Assembly (NCBI GenBank): GCA_018267385.1
Contig: JAFDYN010000004.1
Location: forward strand, 1-60,944
Direction: 5' to 3'
Length of the DNA: 60,944 bases
Source of the DNA: Bacteroidota bacterium
GTDB taxonomy: Bacteria; Bacteroidota; Bacteroidia; Chitinophagales; LD1
A model generated the notes under the pieces. The model was not told where the DNA came from. It was given only the letters and a program-made list of their open reading frames with translations, and did not search any database. Below are positions 34,339 to 42,703 of the stretch, one piece after another. The position numbers and the translations under genes are program-made. Each line of letters begins with the position of its first letter. Within the stretch, counting starts at the first letter, position 1.

Positions 34339-35533
34339 CTGTTGTTGCTTTTCCTATTTTTTCAGAAGCCAAGGCGTAGACCTTTTCGGCTTCCTTGATG
34401 TATTTACCGTCTTTGTATTTATCCACAAAGGTATAATAACTTTTGATAGTGCGGTCATAATAGTCCCGCTTTTTGGCTTCGCGCCTTACCGCATTGGTAT
34501 CCCCTACCTCCTCGGCCAGCTCGTAGTTGGTCCGGACGATACCCAGGTAGCACTTCTGGATGGTCTCATCGGTCTTTTTGATGCGATCCGGGTCCTTGAT
34601 GTACTGCAGCTGCTCATTGCACTCGCGGATGGCTACGGTCAGGTATTTCTCCCGCTCCTCAGGTATGTAGGCGTAGGCCTTGTCATAGGCAGCCTCAGTA
34701 GAGTAATAGTGCGCATCGTTCTCATACTTAGAGGCTTCTGCGAGATATTTACTGGACGGGAATTTGTATACAAAGTTTTTGTAAGATGAAATGACCGAGT
34801 GGTAGCGGTCTACTTTTTTGAGTACGATACTGTTTTCGGCATACTTGCTATATGACTTGACCACCATAAAGAGGATGCGCTCGGTATTCTCAATATCCGG
34901 AAACTGTACGAGCAGGTTCTCAAATGAGACCGCTGCAGCCTTGTAGTTTTCGGTCCTGTAGTACAGCTCGGCATTGGACCAGGCTTTTTTCTCCAGCTTG
35001 TGGCGCAGGGAGGTGATCATCTGATTGGCCGTATCGAGGCGGCTGCTCTGAGGGTACTGGTTGATAAAAGACTGAAAGGCGTCTATGGCCTTGGTGGTGT
35101 AGGTCTGGTCCAGCTCGTACTTTGGCGAGAGCCTTTCATTGCTCATGGCGGTCATAAAGGCAGCCTCCTCGGCTTTCTCAGACAGCGGGTAGGTGACCAC
35201 AAAGTTGTGAAAGTGATAGGCGGCTATCATGTAGTCGGCCTGCTTATAGTTGGCCATGCAATACATAAAGTAGATATCCTCTGTAGAGCGCTGGCCCTTC
35301 ATGAGGCCCATCAGCTCCTCAAACACAGGGATACACTTGAAATACTGCTTTTTATTGTACCAGTCGGTCGCTACCTTGAGCTTATAGTTGATATCCGGGC
35401 TTTTCATGACCTTCTCCGGCGTATCGCAGGAGGTGAGGCCGAGGTACAGCACAGCAGGCAGCAGCCACAGGAGGTAGCGGCGGGCGGTGAGCTTGTGACG
35501 CGTAATGTACAGGAAATGAGTGATCGACTTCAT
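34325..35533 (-). CDS. bamD: outer membrane assembly lipoprotein BamD
   Basis: 402 residues. A basic N-terminus and hydrophobic segment end in the lipobox LGLTSC (C at about 36), followed by DTPEKVMKSPDINYKLKVATDWY. The body is TPR-like, with the typical BamD/YfiO patterns AAYHFHNFVVTYPLSEKAEEAAFM and AIDAFQSFINQYPQSSRLDTANQMI. It is longer than the roughly 245-residue E. coli protein, as usual in the phylum, through extra TPR-like helices up to about residue 390. It is the first gene of the bamD-rpoZ-coaC run and overlaps rpoZ, so they are coupled. Confidence 0.9.
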   Translation of the reverse strand: MKSITHFLYITRHKLTARRYLLWLLPAVLYLGLTSCDTPEKVMKSPDINYKLKVATDWYNKKQYFKCIPVFEELMGLMKGQRSTEDIYFMYCMANYKQADYMIAAYHFHNFVVTYPLSEKAEEAAFMTAMSNERLSPKYELDQTYTTKAIDAFQSFINQYPQSSRLDTANQMITSLRHKLEKKAWSNAELYYRTENYKAAAVSFENLLVQFPDIENTERILFMVVKSYSKYAENSIVLKKVDRYHSVISSYKNFVYKFPSSKYLAEASKYENDAHYYSTEAAYDKAYAYIPEEREKYLTVAIRECNEQLQYIKDPDRIKKTDETIQKCYLGIVRTNYELAEEVGDTNAVRREAKKRDYYDRTIKSYYTFVDKYKDGKYIKEAEKVYALASEKIGKATTDGQK

Positions 35534-35827
35534 CAGCGGGAGGGCAAATATAAGGTTTTGGACTGCTTTGGACCGATAATAAATGTAAAATGAAGGGATT
35601 TATTGTGATATACCCCTCCCTCGCAAGGTCTCGGGCCCTCCGCCGTGGCGCACAAATCCTGCCAAGGAGTGGGCTGAGCACGAATACAACCCTCCATCCC
35701 GAAGCTTCGGGACTCCCTGAATGGAGACGTTTGAATACAGGCAAATAATACCTGGCTGCCTTGGCAAGCAGGCAAGTACGACTCGGGAAATTACGGCATC
35801 AACAGCAGAAGACTAATTGCGCCAGTA
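35534..35827. other. 294-bp gap with a palindrome
   Basis: No convincing gene. It holds one perfect 14-base palindrome, CCCGAAGCTTCGGG (35698-35711), and G/C-rich stretches of the sort seen in other intergenic repeats here. The reading frames crossing it use codons unlike the neighbouring genes. Confidence 0.6.
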
Positions 35828-36451
35828 TCAGATCGGCGAGTAGAGATCCTCTGCTATCTTGATATAGTTGCCGCGGACAGGTGTCTTGGCAGTATAAAGG
35901 TCCGGATACTTGCGGGCATCGGCGCGAAACCACTTCATCTGCTCATCATCGGTCTCCCTATCGCTGAAGTCCTTGTAGGCCGGATCATTGATATAGTCCA
36001 GTTCCTCCTGAGTATAAGGCTCTTCGCCATTATTCTTTTTTGATTTTGAACCGGAGGAGGCTTTTTGAGCTACTGCTTTTTCCTCCGGGAACTCATGCCT
36101 CAGATGGCTGGGCAGCTCGTTCTCACCTTTGGTATTGTAGCCATAGTTATGCTTCAGGATGAAGTGGCAGGTGGAGGCGTTCATCCGCTTGAAGAGGGCG
36201 CCTTCTTCGAGTTTATGGGTGAAGATCTGCTCGATAAAGTAGATCTGGTCCATGACCTCTTCATCGGTTTCCCATTTTTTCTTCCAGTAGCTCCAGAGCT
36301 GCTTGTAGCAGCGGATTTTGAAGAGGGCTTCGGTGAGTGTGTGGGTGATGGAGAATTCATCGAGGGCGATCTGCTCGATCCGGTGGAGGGTGGCGATGGT
36401 TTTCTCGCGGGTCCATCGGGACGCGTTGGTGTTGCCGGCTGGTGCGGACAT
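35828..36451 (-). CDS. phage terminase small subunit-like orphan
   Basis: 207 residues without signal peptide. The N-terminal GNTNASRWTREKTIATLHRI and the middle region with LWSYWKKKW and STCHFILKHNYGYN resemble the helical P22 gp3/terminase small-subunit family, in which a C-terminal LKxxFGW-like motif ends the DNA-binding part. The last 70 residues are acidic and lysine-rich (GSKSKKNNGEEPYTQEELDY). No large terminase, portal or capsid gene lies nearby, so it is either a phage remnant or a domesticated gene. Family call tentative. Confidence 0.45.
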   Translation of the reverse strand: MSAPAGNTNASRWTREKTIATLHRIEQIALDEFSITHTLTEALFKIRCYKQLWSYWKKKWETDEEVMDQIYFIEQIFTHKLEEGALFKRMNASTCHFILKHNYGYNTKGENELPSHLRHEFPEEKAVAQKASSGSKSKKNNGEEPYTQEELDYINDPAYKDFSDRETDDEQMKWFRADARKYPDLYTAKTPVRGNYIKIAEDLYSPI

Positions 36452-36480
36452 AGGTGATTTATTTTGAGTGATGAAATACG

Positions 36481-36674
36481 ACCTCTCCCTAAGTCCCTCT
36501 CCAAAGGAGAGGGACTTTAATACAAATGCAGATTGTCTGAATCAGAATTTGCAGGATTTTAGAATTAGCAGAATAATGCGACCTCTCCCTAAATCTATCC
36601 GCCAAGGAGAGGACTTTAATACAAATACAATTTCTGAATCAGAATTTGCAGGATTTTAGAATTAGTAGAATAAT
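36481..36674. repeat. two tandem intergenic repeat units of about 95 bp
   Basis: Unit 1 (36481-36578) and unit 2 (36581-36674) both read ACCTCTCCCTAA, then an inverted CTCTCC/GGAGAG part, GACTTTAATACAAAT, CTGAATCAGAATTTGCAGG, ATTTTAGAATTAG and AGAATAAT. Unit 1 keeps a longer hairpin, GTCCCTCTCC with GGAGAGGGAC (36493-36502 and 36506-36515). The rest of the gap, 36675-37026, contains the second CATAGA repeat and a CCTCCC/GGGAGG pair at 36736-36763, but no gene. Confidence 0.75.
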
Positions 36675-36681
36675 ACAGAAA

Positions 36682-36719
36682 TACATTTGAGCCACATAGA
36701 CCGCATAGAGACATAGAAA
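36682..36719. repeat. dispersed 38-bp repeat, copy 2
   Basis: TACATTTGAGCCACATAGAC and the following CGCATAGAGACATAGAAA; three differences from copy 1 at 33863-33900. Confidence 0.65.
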
Positions 36720-37026
36720 TACAAGGCCAGCTTGCCTCCCCCAAACCGCCCCAAAGGGAGGCGACAATACAAAAGAAACGTGGCGATATTCATAGGTCCT
36801 TCAGCGGATGAATGGCTGCGTGGTGATGGTGCAAAGGTCTGCAAAATGGGCGACTTTTTGCGCGGTATTTATTGACAAAGTAGGTTTCGGGGGAAATAGT
36901 TATTCACCAAGGGCTGCGTAGCAAACGCAGGGCAGAATGGTCACGCGATATCATCGCGCGAAAGGATGGTGCCACAGATCTAAAGCAAGATGGAGATCCA
37001 ACCCCAGTGACCTGAATACAGTAGTA

Positions 37027-38337
37027 CTACAAGCGGGCGGTGAGGTAATCCTTCAGCGCTGCGTAATGCGGCGGTATAAGCGTGGCTTTTTTCTGCTGAG
37101 CCATCAGGCCCCGGATGCTGTCCGGTATCTCTATGTGGGTGCCGGTGACACTCTCTACCACATCGGGGAATTTGACCGGGTGGGCGGTCTCGAGTATGAA
37201 GCCGCGGTACTGAGGATGTGCGCTGAGGTACTGCTCCAGTGCATGATAGGCTACGGCTCCATGTGGGTCGAGGAGATAGTGATGGTCTTTGTAAACGGAG
37301 GCAATGGTCTCACGTGTGGTGTCATCAGAGACGGTATAGCTGTGGATGAGCTGGCTGATGCGCTGGTGGTCGTGGCCGAATAGCTCGAGTATGCGGACGA
37401 AGTTGCTCGGGTTGCCTACGTCCATGGCATTGGAGATGGTAGGTACGGCGTCCTTTGGTGTGAAGGCGGCAGTGCGGAGGTAGCCCGAGAAGGTATCATT
37501 GTCATTGCAAGCAATGACAAAGTGCGAGGCGGGCATACCAGATACGTGTGCGAGGAGGCCGGCACAGACATTGCCGAAGTTGCCGCTAGGCACGCAGATG
37601 ACGGGTGGTGTCTCGCCCTGCCACTGCTGCACACCATACAGATAATAAAACTGCTGTGGGAGCCAGCGGGCTACGTTGATAGAGTTGGCCGAGGTGAGGA
37701 ACATGCGGCTGGTCAGCTCTGCGTCTGCAAAGGCCTGCTTCACCATAGCCTGGCAGTCGTCAAAGGTGCCTTGTACTTCGAGTGCACTGATATTGTGCCC
37801 GAGTGTGGTGAGCTGCTGCTCCTGCACTTTGCTGACTTTGCCCGAAGGGTAGAGGATGACAACGTCTACGCCCTCTACGCCGAGGAAGCCTGCGGCTACA
37901 GCGCTGCCGGTATCGCCGGAGGTAGCTACGAGGACGGTGACTTTCTGCTTTTCATTTTTTGAGAAGTAACCCAGGCAGCGGCTCATAAAGCGCGCGCCGA
38001 CATCTTTGAAGGCGAGCGTGGGGCCGTGGAATAGCTCCAATGAAGAAATGCTATCGGTGATCTGCACCAGTGGGAAATCAAAATTGACAGTCTCAGAGCA
38101 GATCTTGTAGAGATCGGTGTCAGGTATATCTCCTCCTACGTAGGGGCGGATGGTGAGGTAGGCGAGTTCTTCTTTCGTTAGGTTGCGGAAATTGGCGATC
38201 ACGTCCTCGCGCAGCTGCGGGATGCGGTCGGGGAAATAGAGGCCCTTGTCAGGGGCTTGTCCCTTGATCGTAGCCTCGCGGAAGGAGACGGTGGAGGACT
38301 GCTTATTGGTGCTGTAGTATTTGATCGGAGTGTCCAT
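37027..38337 (-). CDS. thrC: threonine synthase
   Basis: 436-residue PLP enzyme converting O-phosphohomoserine to threonine. The PLP lysine K111 lies in the HGPTLAFKDVGARF motif. The phosphate-binding loop TSGDTGSAVAAGF follows at about 138-150, then LTSANSINVARWLPQQFYY. This is the longer (about 430-residue) class of bacterial and fungal-type threonine synthases. It is the last gene of the thrA-thrB-thrC cluster, 366 bases after thrB; the gap is filled by an array of CGCAAAGACGCG-type words, which begins four bases in front of the start codon. Confidence 0.96.
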   Translation of the reverse strand: MDTPIKYYSTNKQSSTVSFREATIKGQAPDKGLYFPDRIPQLREDVIANFRNLTKEELAYLTIRPYVGGDIPDTDLYKICSETVNFDFPLVQITDSISSLELFHGPTLAFKDVGARFMSRCLGYFSKNEKQKVTVLVATSGDTGSAVAAGFLGVEGVDVVILYPSGKVSKVQEQQLTTLGHNISALEVQGTFDDCQAMVKQAFADAELTSRMFLTSANSINVARWLPQQFYYLYGVQQWQGETPPVICVPSGNFGNVCAGLLAHVSGMPASHFVIACNDNDTFSGYLRTAAFTPKDAVPTISNAMDVGNPSNFVRILELFGHDHQRISQLIHSYTVSDDTTRETIASVYKDHHYLLDPHGAVAYHALEQYLSAHPQYRGFILETAHPVKFPDVVESVTGTHIEIPDSIRGLMAQQKKATLIPPHYAALKDYLTARL

Positions 38338-38340
38338 GAT

Positions 38341-38665
38341 TTAACCGCAAAAACGCGGAAACGCAAAATGATTAGGGAATATATTATTGACCGCAGAGGC
38401 GGAGAGACGCAGAGATGAAATACAATTTATTTCACGCACAGACGCGGAGGCGCGAAGAATGCAAATATATTTCTCGCAAAGGCGCGAAGGGTTTAAGAAA
38501 ATACAAAGGGTGGCTCGCAAAAACGCGAAAGGGCGAAGAATGCGAATGCAATTTATCTCACGCGAAGACGCGAAGACGCGAGGAATACAAATGCATTTCT
38601 CGCAAAGACACAAAGAGAATAAGCGAATACAAAGGATTTCTAGCAAAAATGCGGAAACACGAAAA
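38341..38665. repeat. CGCAAA/CGCGAAG word array in front of thrC
   Basis: The thrB-thrC gap. More than a dozen degenerate copies of a word like TCGCAAARRCGCGAAGR occur in a row, each unit beginning TCTCGCA, TCACGC or TAGCAAA and about 30-60 bases apart, mixed with ATACAAA. No conserved ORF is present: the frames reading through it are all equally low in complexity. Related arrays lie before thrB (39656-39690) and thrA (42283-42395). Confidence 0.7.
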
Positions 38666-38703
38666 TAAGCAGTCTGTTGATCTCTGGTCTCAAGTCTCAT
38701 ATC

Positions 38704-39651
38704 TCACGTCTTAATTCTCACGCCCTGATCACTGATGGTGGTGACGTAGACGTGATAGTCTATGTCTACTTTGTCGTAGATGCTTTGAATGGCTTGTTTG
38801 ACTTTATTGGCAGTAGCTTCGTCGCGGCTGAGCATGAAGATGGAGGGGCCGGAGCCTGAGATGCCGCCGCCGAGGGCACCTGCGTCGAGGCTGGCTTGCT
38901 TTAGTTCCTTGAACTGTGGTATCAATGTGCTGCGCATGGGCTCTACGATCACGTCTGTGAGGCTACGCGAGATGAGGTCGTAGTCGCGCTGCATGAGGCC
39001 GGCTATAAGGCCAGCCACATTGGCCCACTGGGTGATGGCGTCCTTCATAGCGACTTTCTTTTTGAGTATGCCGCGGGCTTCTGAGGTTTTGATCTCTATC
39101 TGCGGGTGGAGCACAGTGACGTGCAGCGGTGGCGCTGCGATAGGGATTATGTCTACGGGGTCGTGGCTGCGCACGAGTGTGAAGCCGCCGTAGATGCAAG
39201 GGGCGATATTGTCTGCATGGCGCGAGCCGGAGGCTATCTCCTCTCCGTACATGGCGAGGTCTACGAGCTGCGCGTTTGTAAAGCGATTGCCAAGCAAATG
39301 ATTTGCCGCGACGACTGCTGCTGCGGCGCTGGCGGCGCTGGAGCCGATGCCGCTGCCTGGCTTGATGACTTTGGTGCTCTCTATCTCGAAGCCTTTGATG
39401 TCACCTTTTATCGCGTCGAGTACTGCGAGGAGGGCTACGCCGGCTACGTTTTTCTGGGCGTCTGTGGGGAGGTCGTAGTTGTCCTTATTGATAATGGTGA
39501 CGCCCGGTGTGTCAGTAACGCGCACAGTCATGGTGTCCAGCGGCTCGCCGAGGGCAAAGCCGAGGATATCAAAACCGCAGACGACATTGGCTACGGTGCC
39601 GGGGGCTTTTACTGTTACTTCTTTCAAGGTGTCTGGTTCTTTTATACTCAA
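38704..39651 (-). CDS. thrB: homoserine kinase
   Basis: About 315 residues of a GHMP kinase phosphorylating homoserine. Family motifs are VKAPGTVANVVCGFDILGFALGEP (about 14-37), the ATP-binding PGSGIGSSAASAAAAVVAANHLLG (about 97-120) and the C-terminal GGGISGSGPSIFMLSRD. No ATG is available near the family's normal start: the frame opens with TTG at 39649-39651, and a second TTG eight codons in (giving a start at LKEVTVKAP) fits the usual length even better. A weak start could hold down expression relative to thrA and thrC. It lies 73 bases after thrA. Confidence 0.95.
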   Translation of the reverse strand: MSIKEPDTLKEVTVKAPGTVANVVCGFDILGFALGEPLDTMTVRVTDTPGVTIINKDNYDLPTDAQKNVAGVALLAVLDAIKGDIKGFEIESTKVIKPGSGIGSSAASAAAAVVAANHLLGNRFTNAQLVDLAMYGEEIASGSRHADNIAPCIYGGFTLVRSHDPVDIIPIAAPPLHVTVLHPQIEIKTSEARGILKKKVAMKDAITQWANVAGLIAGLMQRDYDLISRSLTDVIVEPMRSTLIPQFKELKQASLDAGALGGGISGSGPSIFMLSRDEATANKVKQAIQSIYDKVDIDYHVYVTTISDQGVRIKT

Positions 39652-39655
39652 AAAA

Positions 39656-39690
39656 TTAACCGCAAAGAACGCGGAGAACGCAAAGGGTTT
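39656..39690. repeat. CGCAAA word array in front of thrB
   Basis: TTAACCGCAAAGAACGCGGA and the following GAACGCAAAGG sit four bases upstream of the thrB start. The same TTAACCGCAAA(A/G) head begins the array in front of thrC (38341). Confidence 0.65.
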
Positions 39691-39724
39691 TTAAACAGCC
39701 TTCGATTCTTTCGCGTTTTTATAG

Positions 39725-42169
39725 TTACACTCTTGCCGCTCTCATAATATCCGCAAAGATACCTGATGCTGTGACCTCTGCGCCGGCACCTGCGCCCTTG
39801 ATCACGAGGGGCTGCTGGGCGTAGCGCTTTGTGGTGAAGCGGACGGCGTTGTCCTTGCCATAAAGGTGGAAAAAGTCGTGCTCCTTGCTGATGTGCTGCA
39901 GGCCTACGGAGGCTTTGCCTTTGTCGAGCTGGGCTACGAACTTCAGCTTCTGTCCTTTTTCAAATGCTTCGTCATAGAGTTTGCGGAAATGGCTCTCGTG
40001 CTTGGCTAGTTCTACGTAGAACGCGGCGACGTCTCCCTCCATGCAGGAGGCGGGGAGGAAGGAGTTATTGGCGATGTCTGCCATCTCCATGTGCTGGCCG
40101 GACTCGCGGGCGAGGATGAGGATCTTGCGCATGACGTCTGTGCCGCCGAGGTCGAGGCGGGGGTCCGGCTCTGTGTAGCCTTCGTCCTGTGCTTGCTTTA
40201 CGACTTCTGCGAATGGGCGCGTGCCATCATAATTGTTGAATACAAAATTCAGCGTGCCGGAGAGGACGGCCTCGATGCCTTCTATCTCATCGCCACTACG
40301 GAGCAGGTCTGTCAGCGTGCCGATGACGGGCAGGCCAGCGCCTACGTTTGTTTCAAACAGATAGGATGTAGTGTACTTGCGCGCGAGGCTTTTTAGTTGG
40401 CTATACTCCTCATAAGGTCCCGATGCAGCGATCTTATTGCATGCCACTACGGAGACACTTTTTGGCAGGAGCTTATCATAGATCTGCGCGACATCCGCAT
40501 TGGCCGTGATGTCTATGAAGATGGAGTTGCGGAGGTTCTTGTCAGAGATAAAGGTGACGAGCTCTGACAGGTCAGTTTTTGCACCGCTTGTGAGTTTGTC
40601 TTTGTAGGTGGCGAGATCGATGCCATTCTCGTCGAGCAGCATGGTGCGGCTATTGATCAGGCCTACTACACGTACTTGCAGGCCGAGGTGATCTTTCAGA
40701 TATGACGCCTGCTGCTGTAGCTGTGCGATCAGGCGGCTGCCTACGTTTCCCAGGCCGGCGATGTAGAGGTTTATCTGTTTGTAAGTGGTCTCAAAGAACT
40801 CCTCATGGAGGACGTTGATGGCTTTGCGCACATCGGCGCTGGAGATGACGGCGGAGATGTTCTTCTCTGAGGAGCCCTGTGCGATGGCGCGGATATTGAC
40901 ACCATTGCGGCCCATGGCGGCGAACATGCGGCCGCTGATGCCCTGGTGGCTCTTCATGTTTTCGCCTACGAGGGCTACGATAGAGAGGTTGTTTTCTACC
41001 TGGAGTGGTTCGAGTTTTTCGAGCGCTATCTCATTGGCAAATTCTTCGTCCACTGCCTTCTTGGCTCGGTCTGCGCTGACGGCCTCTATGGCCACGCAGA
41101 TGGAGTACTCAGATGAACTCTGGGTGATGAGGATGACGTTGATCTTCTCCTTCGCGAGAGCCTCAAAAAGCCTCTTGGAGAAGCCGGGGATGCCGATCAT
41201 GCCGCTGCCCTCGAGGAGCAAGAGTGATACTTTATCAATGCTGGAGAGGCCGCTGACGGCATTGCCTGTGGCGTGTGCTTTTTTCTCTATCTCGGTACCG
41301 TAGTCTGTAGGTGCAAAGGTGTTTTTGATCCAGAGGGGGATGCCCTTGGCCATGACGGGCTGGATAGTGGGTGCGTAGAGGACTTTGGCGCCGAAGTGAG
41401 ATAGTTCCATCGCCTCCTGATAGGAGATGTTTGGGATCACCCTGGCATTGGGCACCAGGCGCGGGTCGGCGGTCATCATGCCGCTGACGTCGGTCCAGAT
41501 CTCGAGGCGGGAGGCATCTACTGCAGCGGCGTAGATAGCGCCGGTATAGTCAGAGCCTCCGCGGCCGAGGGTGGTGGTATTGCCCTTCTCATCTGCGGCA
41601 ATGAAGCCGGGCAGGAGGTAGAGCGGGGCGTCGTTTTCTGCGAGGTATTTCCTGGTCTGCGCTATCGTGGTTTTATTGTCTACGGTGGCGTAGGTATAGT
41701 TGCTGTCAGTGCGGATAAGGTCGCGGGAGTCCACCCATTTGTGGTTTACTCCGAGTGAGGTCAGTCTTTGAGAGATGATGAGTGAGGACAGTAATTCGCC
41801 ATAGCTGGCGATCTTGTCAGAGGTCTTTGGCGAGAACTCGCCTATGAGGAAGATGCCGTCGCAGAGGTCTTCGAGTTCATTGATGCGGCGCTTGACCTCG
41901 AATATGATGCTACTCTGGTGCGAGACGGGGATCAGGTTCTGTATCGTGTCAAAGTGGCGCTGCTCGATGGTTTTGAGCTTTTCTTTATAGTCGGTCAGTC
42001 CCTCTGCTGCGGAGCGGCCGGCGCCGAGCAGGAGGTCGGTAGTGCCGCCGAGGGCGGATACGACTACCATGAGTTTGTCTTCTTTCATCGCGGCGGTGAC
42101 GATGGCTATCGTCTTTGATATATTCTCCGCATTGGCTACGGAGGTGCCGCCAAATTTCAATACGATCAT
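39725..42169 (-). CDS. thrA: bifunctional aspartokinase/homoserine dehydrogenase
   Basis: 814 residues. The aspartokinase part starts at once with MIVLKFGGTSVAN and has TTLGRGGSDYTGAIYAAA. A double ACT regulatory region (about 310-460) contains VALVGENMKSHQGISGRMFAAMGRNGVNIRAI. The homoserine dehydrogenase domain (about 465-814) opens with NLYIAGLGNVGSRLIAQL, and GTLNFVFNNYDG and EPDPRLDLGGTDVMRKILILARE follow. It performs the first and third steps of threonine synthesis; by analogy with E. coli ThrA it would be inhibited by threonine. Head of the thr cluster. Confidence 0.97.
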   Translation of the reverse strand: MIVLKFGGTSVANAENISKTIAIVTAAMKEDKLMVVVSALGGTTDLLLGAGRSAAEGLTDYKEKLKTIEQRHFDTIQNLIPVSHQSSIIFEVKRRINELEDLCDGIFLIGEFSPKTSDKIASYGELLSSLIISQRLTSLGVNHKWVDSRDLIRTDSNYTYATVDNKTTIAQTRKYLAENDAPLYLLPGFIAADEKGNTTTLGRGGSDYTGAIYAAAVDASRLEIWTDVSGMMTADPRLVPNARVIPNISYQEAMELSHFGAKVLYAPTIQPVMAKGIPLWIKNTFAPTDYGTEIEKKAHATGNAVSGLSSIDKVSLLLLEGSGMIGIPGFSKRLFEALAKEKINVILITQSSSEYSICVAIEAVSADRAKKAVDEEFANEIALEKLEPLQVENNLSIVALVGENMKSHQGISGRMFAAMGRNGVNIRAIAQGSSEKNISAVISSADVRKAINVLHEEFFETTYKQINLYIAGLGNVGSRLIAQLQQQASYLKDHLGLQVRVVGLINSRTMLLDENGIDLATYKDKLTSGAKTDLSELVTFISDKNLRNSIFIDITANADVAQIYDKLLPKSVSVVACNKIAASGPYEEYSQLKSLARKYTTSYLFETNVGAGLPVIGTLTDLLRSGDEIEGIEAVLSGTLNFVFNNYDGTRPFAEVVKQAQDEGYTEPDPRLDLGGTDVMRKILILARESGQHMEMADIANNSFLPASCMEGDVAAFYVELAKHESHFRKLYDEAFEKGQKLKFVAQLDKGKASVGLQHISKEHDFFHLYGKDNAVRFTTKRYAQQPLVIKGAGAGAEVTASGIFADIMRAARV

Positions 42170-42594
42170 CTGGTCTGTACTTTTCTTCTAATAATTTGTA
42201 TGTCAATAATAATAGTGTAAAAAAGCGAGGGATGCAAATAGGGTTGGCCAGTCATATATGTTTTGCGATTTAAATGATAAAATGGGTTTCTCGCAAAGGC
42301 GCAAAGGGTTTAGGGAAAGGCAAAGGTATTTTCACGCGAAGACGCAAAGATGCGAAGAGAATACAATGATATGGCTCGCAAAAACGCGAAAGCGCTAAAA
42401 CCTCATCCTCTGCCTTCGGCATCTCCTTCTCCTTCGGAGAAGGAGAACCTGATGAGTGAGGCTAGGTGCTTGGGGGAACTGCGTAGGGCGATGCCCTACG
42501 CTAGAGGCGTGTCGCCCCTTTGGGGCTTAGTACAAAAGGCGATGCCATCATTGAGGTGATGGCATCGGTGGAATATTTAAATGAAGTATGCTTC
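42170..42594. other. intergenic stretch upstream of thrA
   Basis: Probably the thrA promoter area next to thrA, then repeats: a CGCAAA/CGCGAAG array at 42283-42395, a CCTCATCC-type hairpin element at 42401-42460 (TCTCCTTCTCC paired with GGAGAAGGAGA), and at 42480-42570 a copy of the dapA downstream region with its hairpin GATGCCATCA/TGATGGCATC (42541-42566). No gene is seen. Confidence 0.6.
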
Positions 42595-42657
42595 TTACTT
42601 GATTTTGGCTACTTCTGATTTGATCTTGCTTTTGAGGGTGGATGAGAGCGAGGGGTA
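42595..42657 (-). pseudogene. duplicated 3' end of dapA
   Basis: Reading on the minus strand, this encodes SSTLKSKIKSEVAKIK and a stop, the exact last 16 residues of DapA at 43929, preceded by a few differing codons. The similarity continues past the stop through the terminator hairpin and the GGGCGATGCCCTACG repeat (together about 42480-42657 against 43816-43995). It is a remnant with no start. It lies directly upstream of the thrA promoter area and downstream of the SGNH gene. Confidence 0.8.
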
Positions 42658-42703
42658 GATTTAATCAGCTTTTAAGTAGGCTATACTTTCCGGTTTTTTC
42701 AGG

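Noticed and set aside
35533..35775. 80-codon minus-strand frame upstream of bamD
   Set aside because: Crosses palindromic intergenic sequence, no start signal, and the reading has no protein-like pattern.
38341..38665. CRISPR-like array
   Set aside because: Repeats are degenerate and unevenly spaced, with no unique spacers of constant length and no cas genes.
38387..38714. Plus-strand frames of 93-99 codons in the thrB-thrC gap
   Set aside because: They translate the degenerate CGCAAA word array; three frames are open at once and the protein text is low-complexity.
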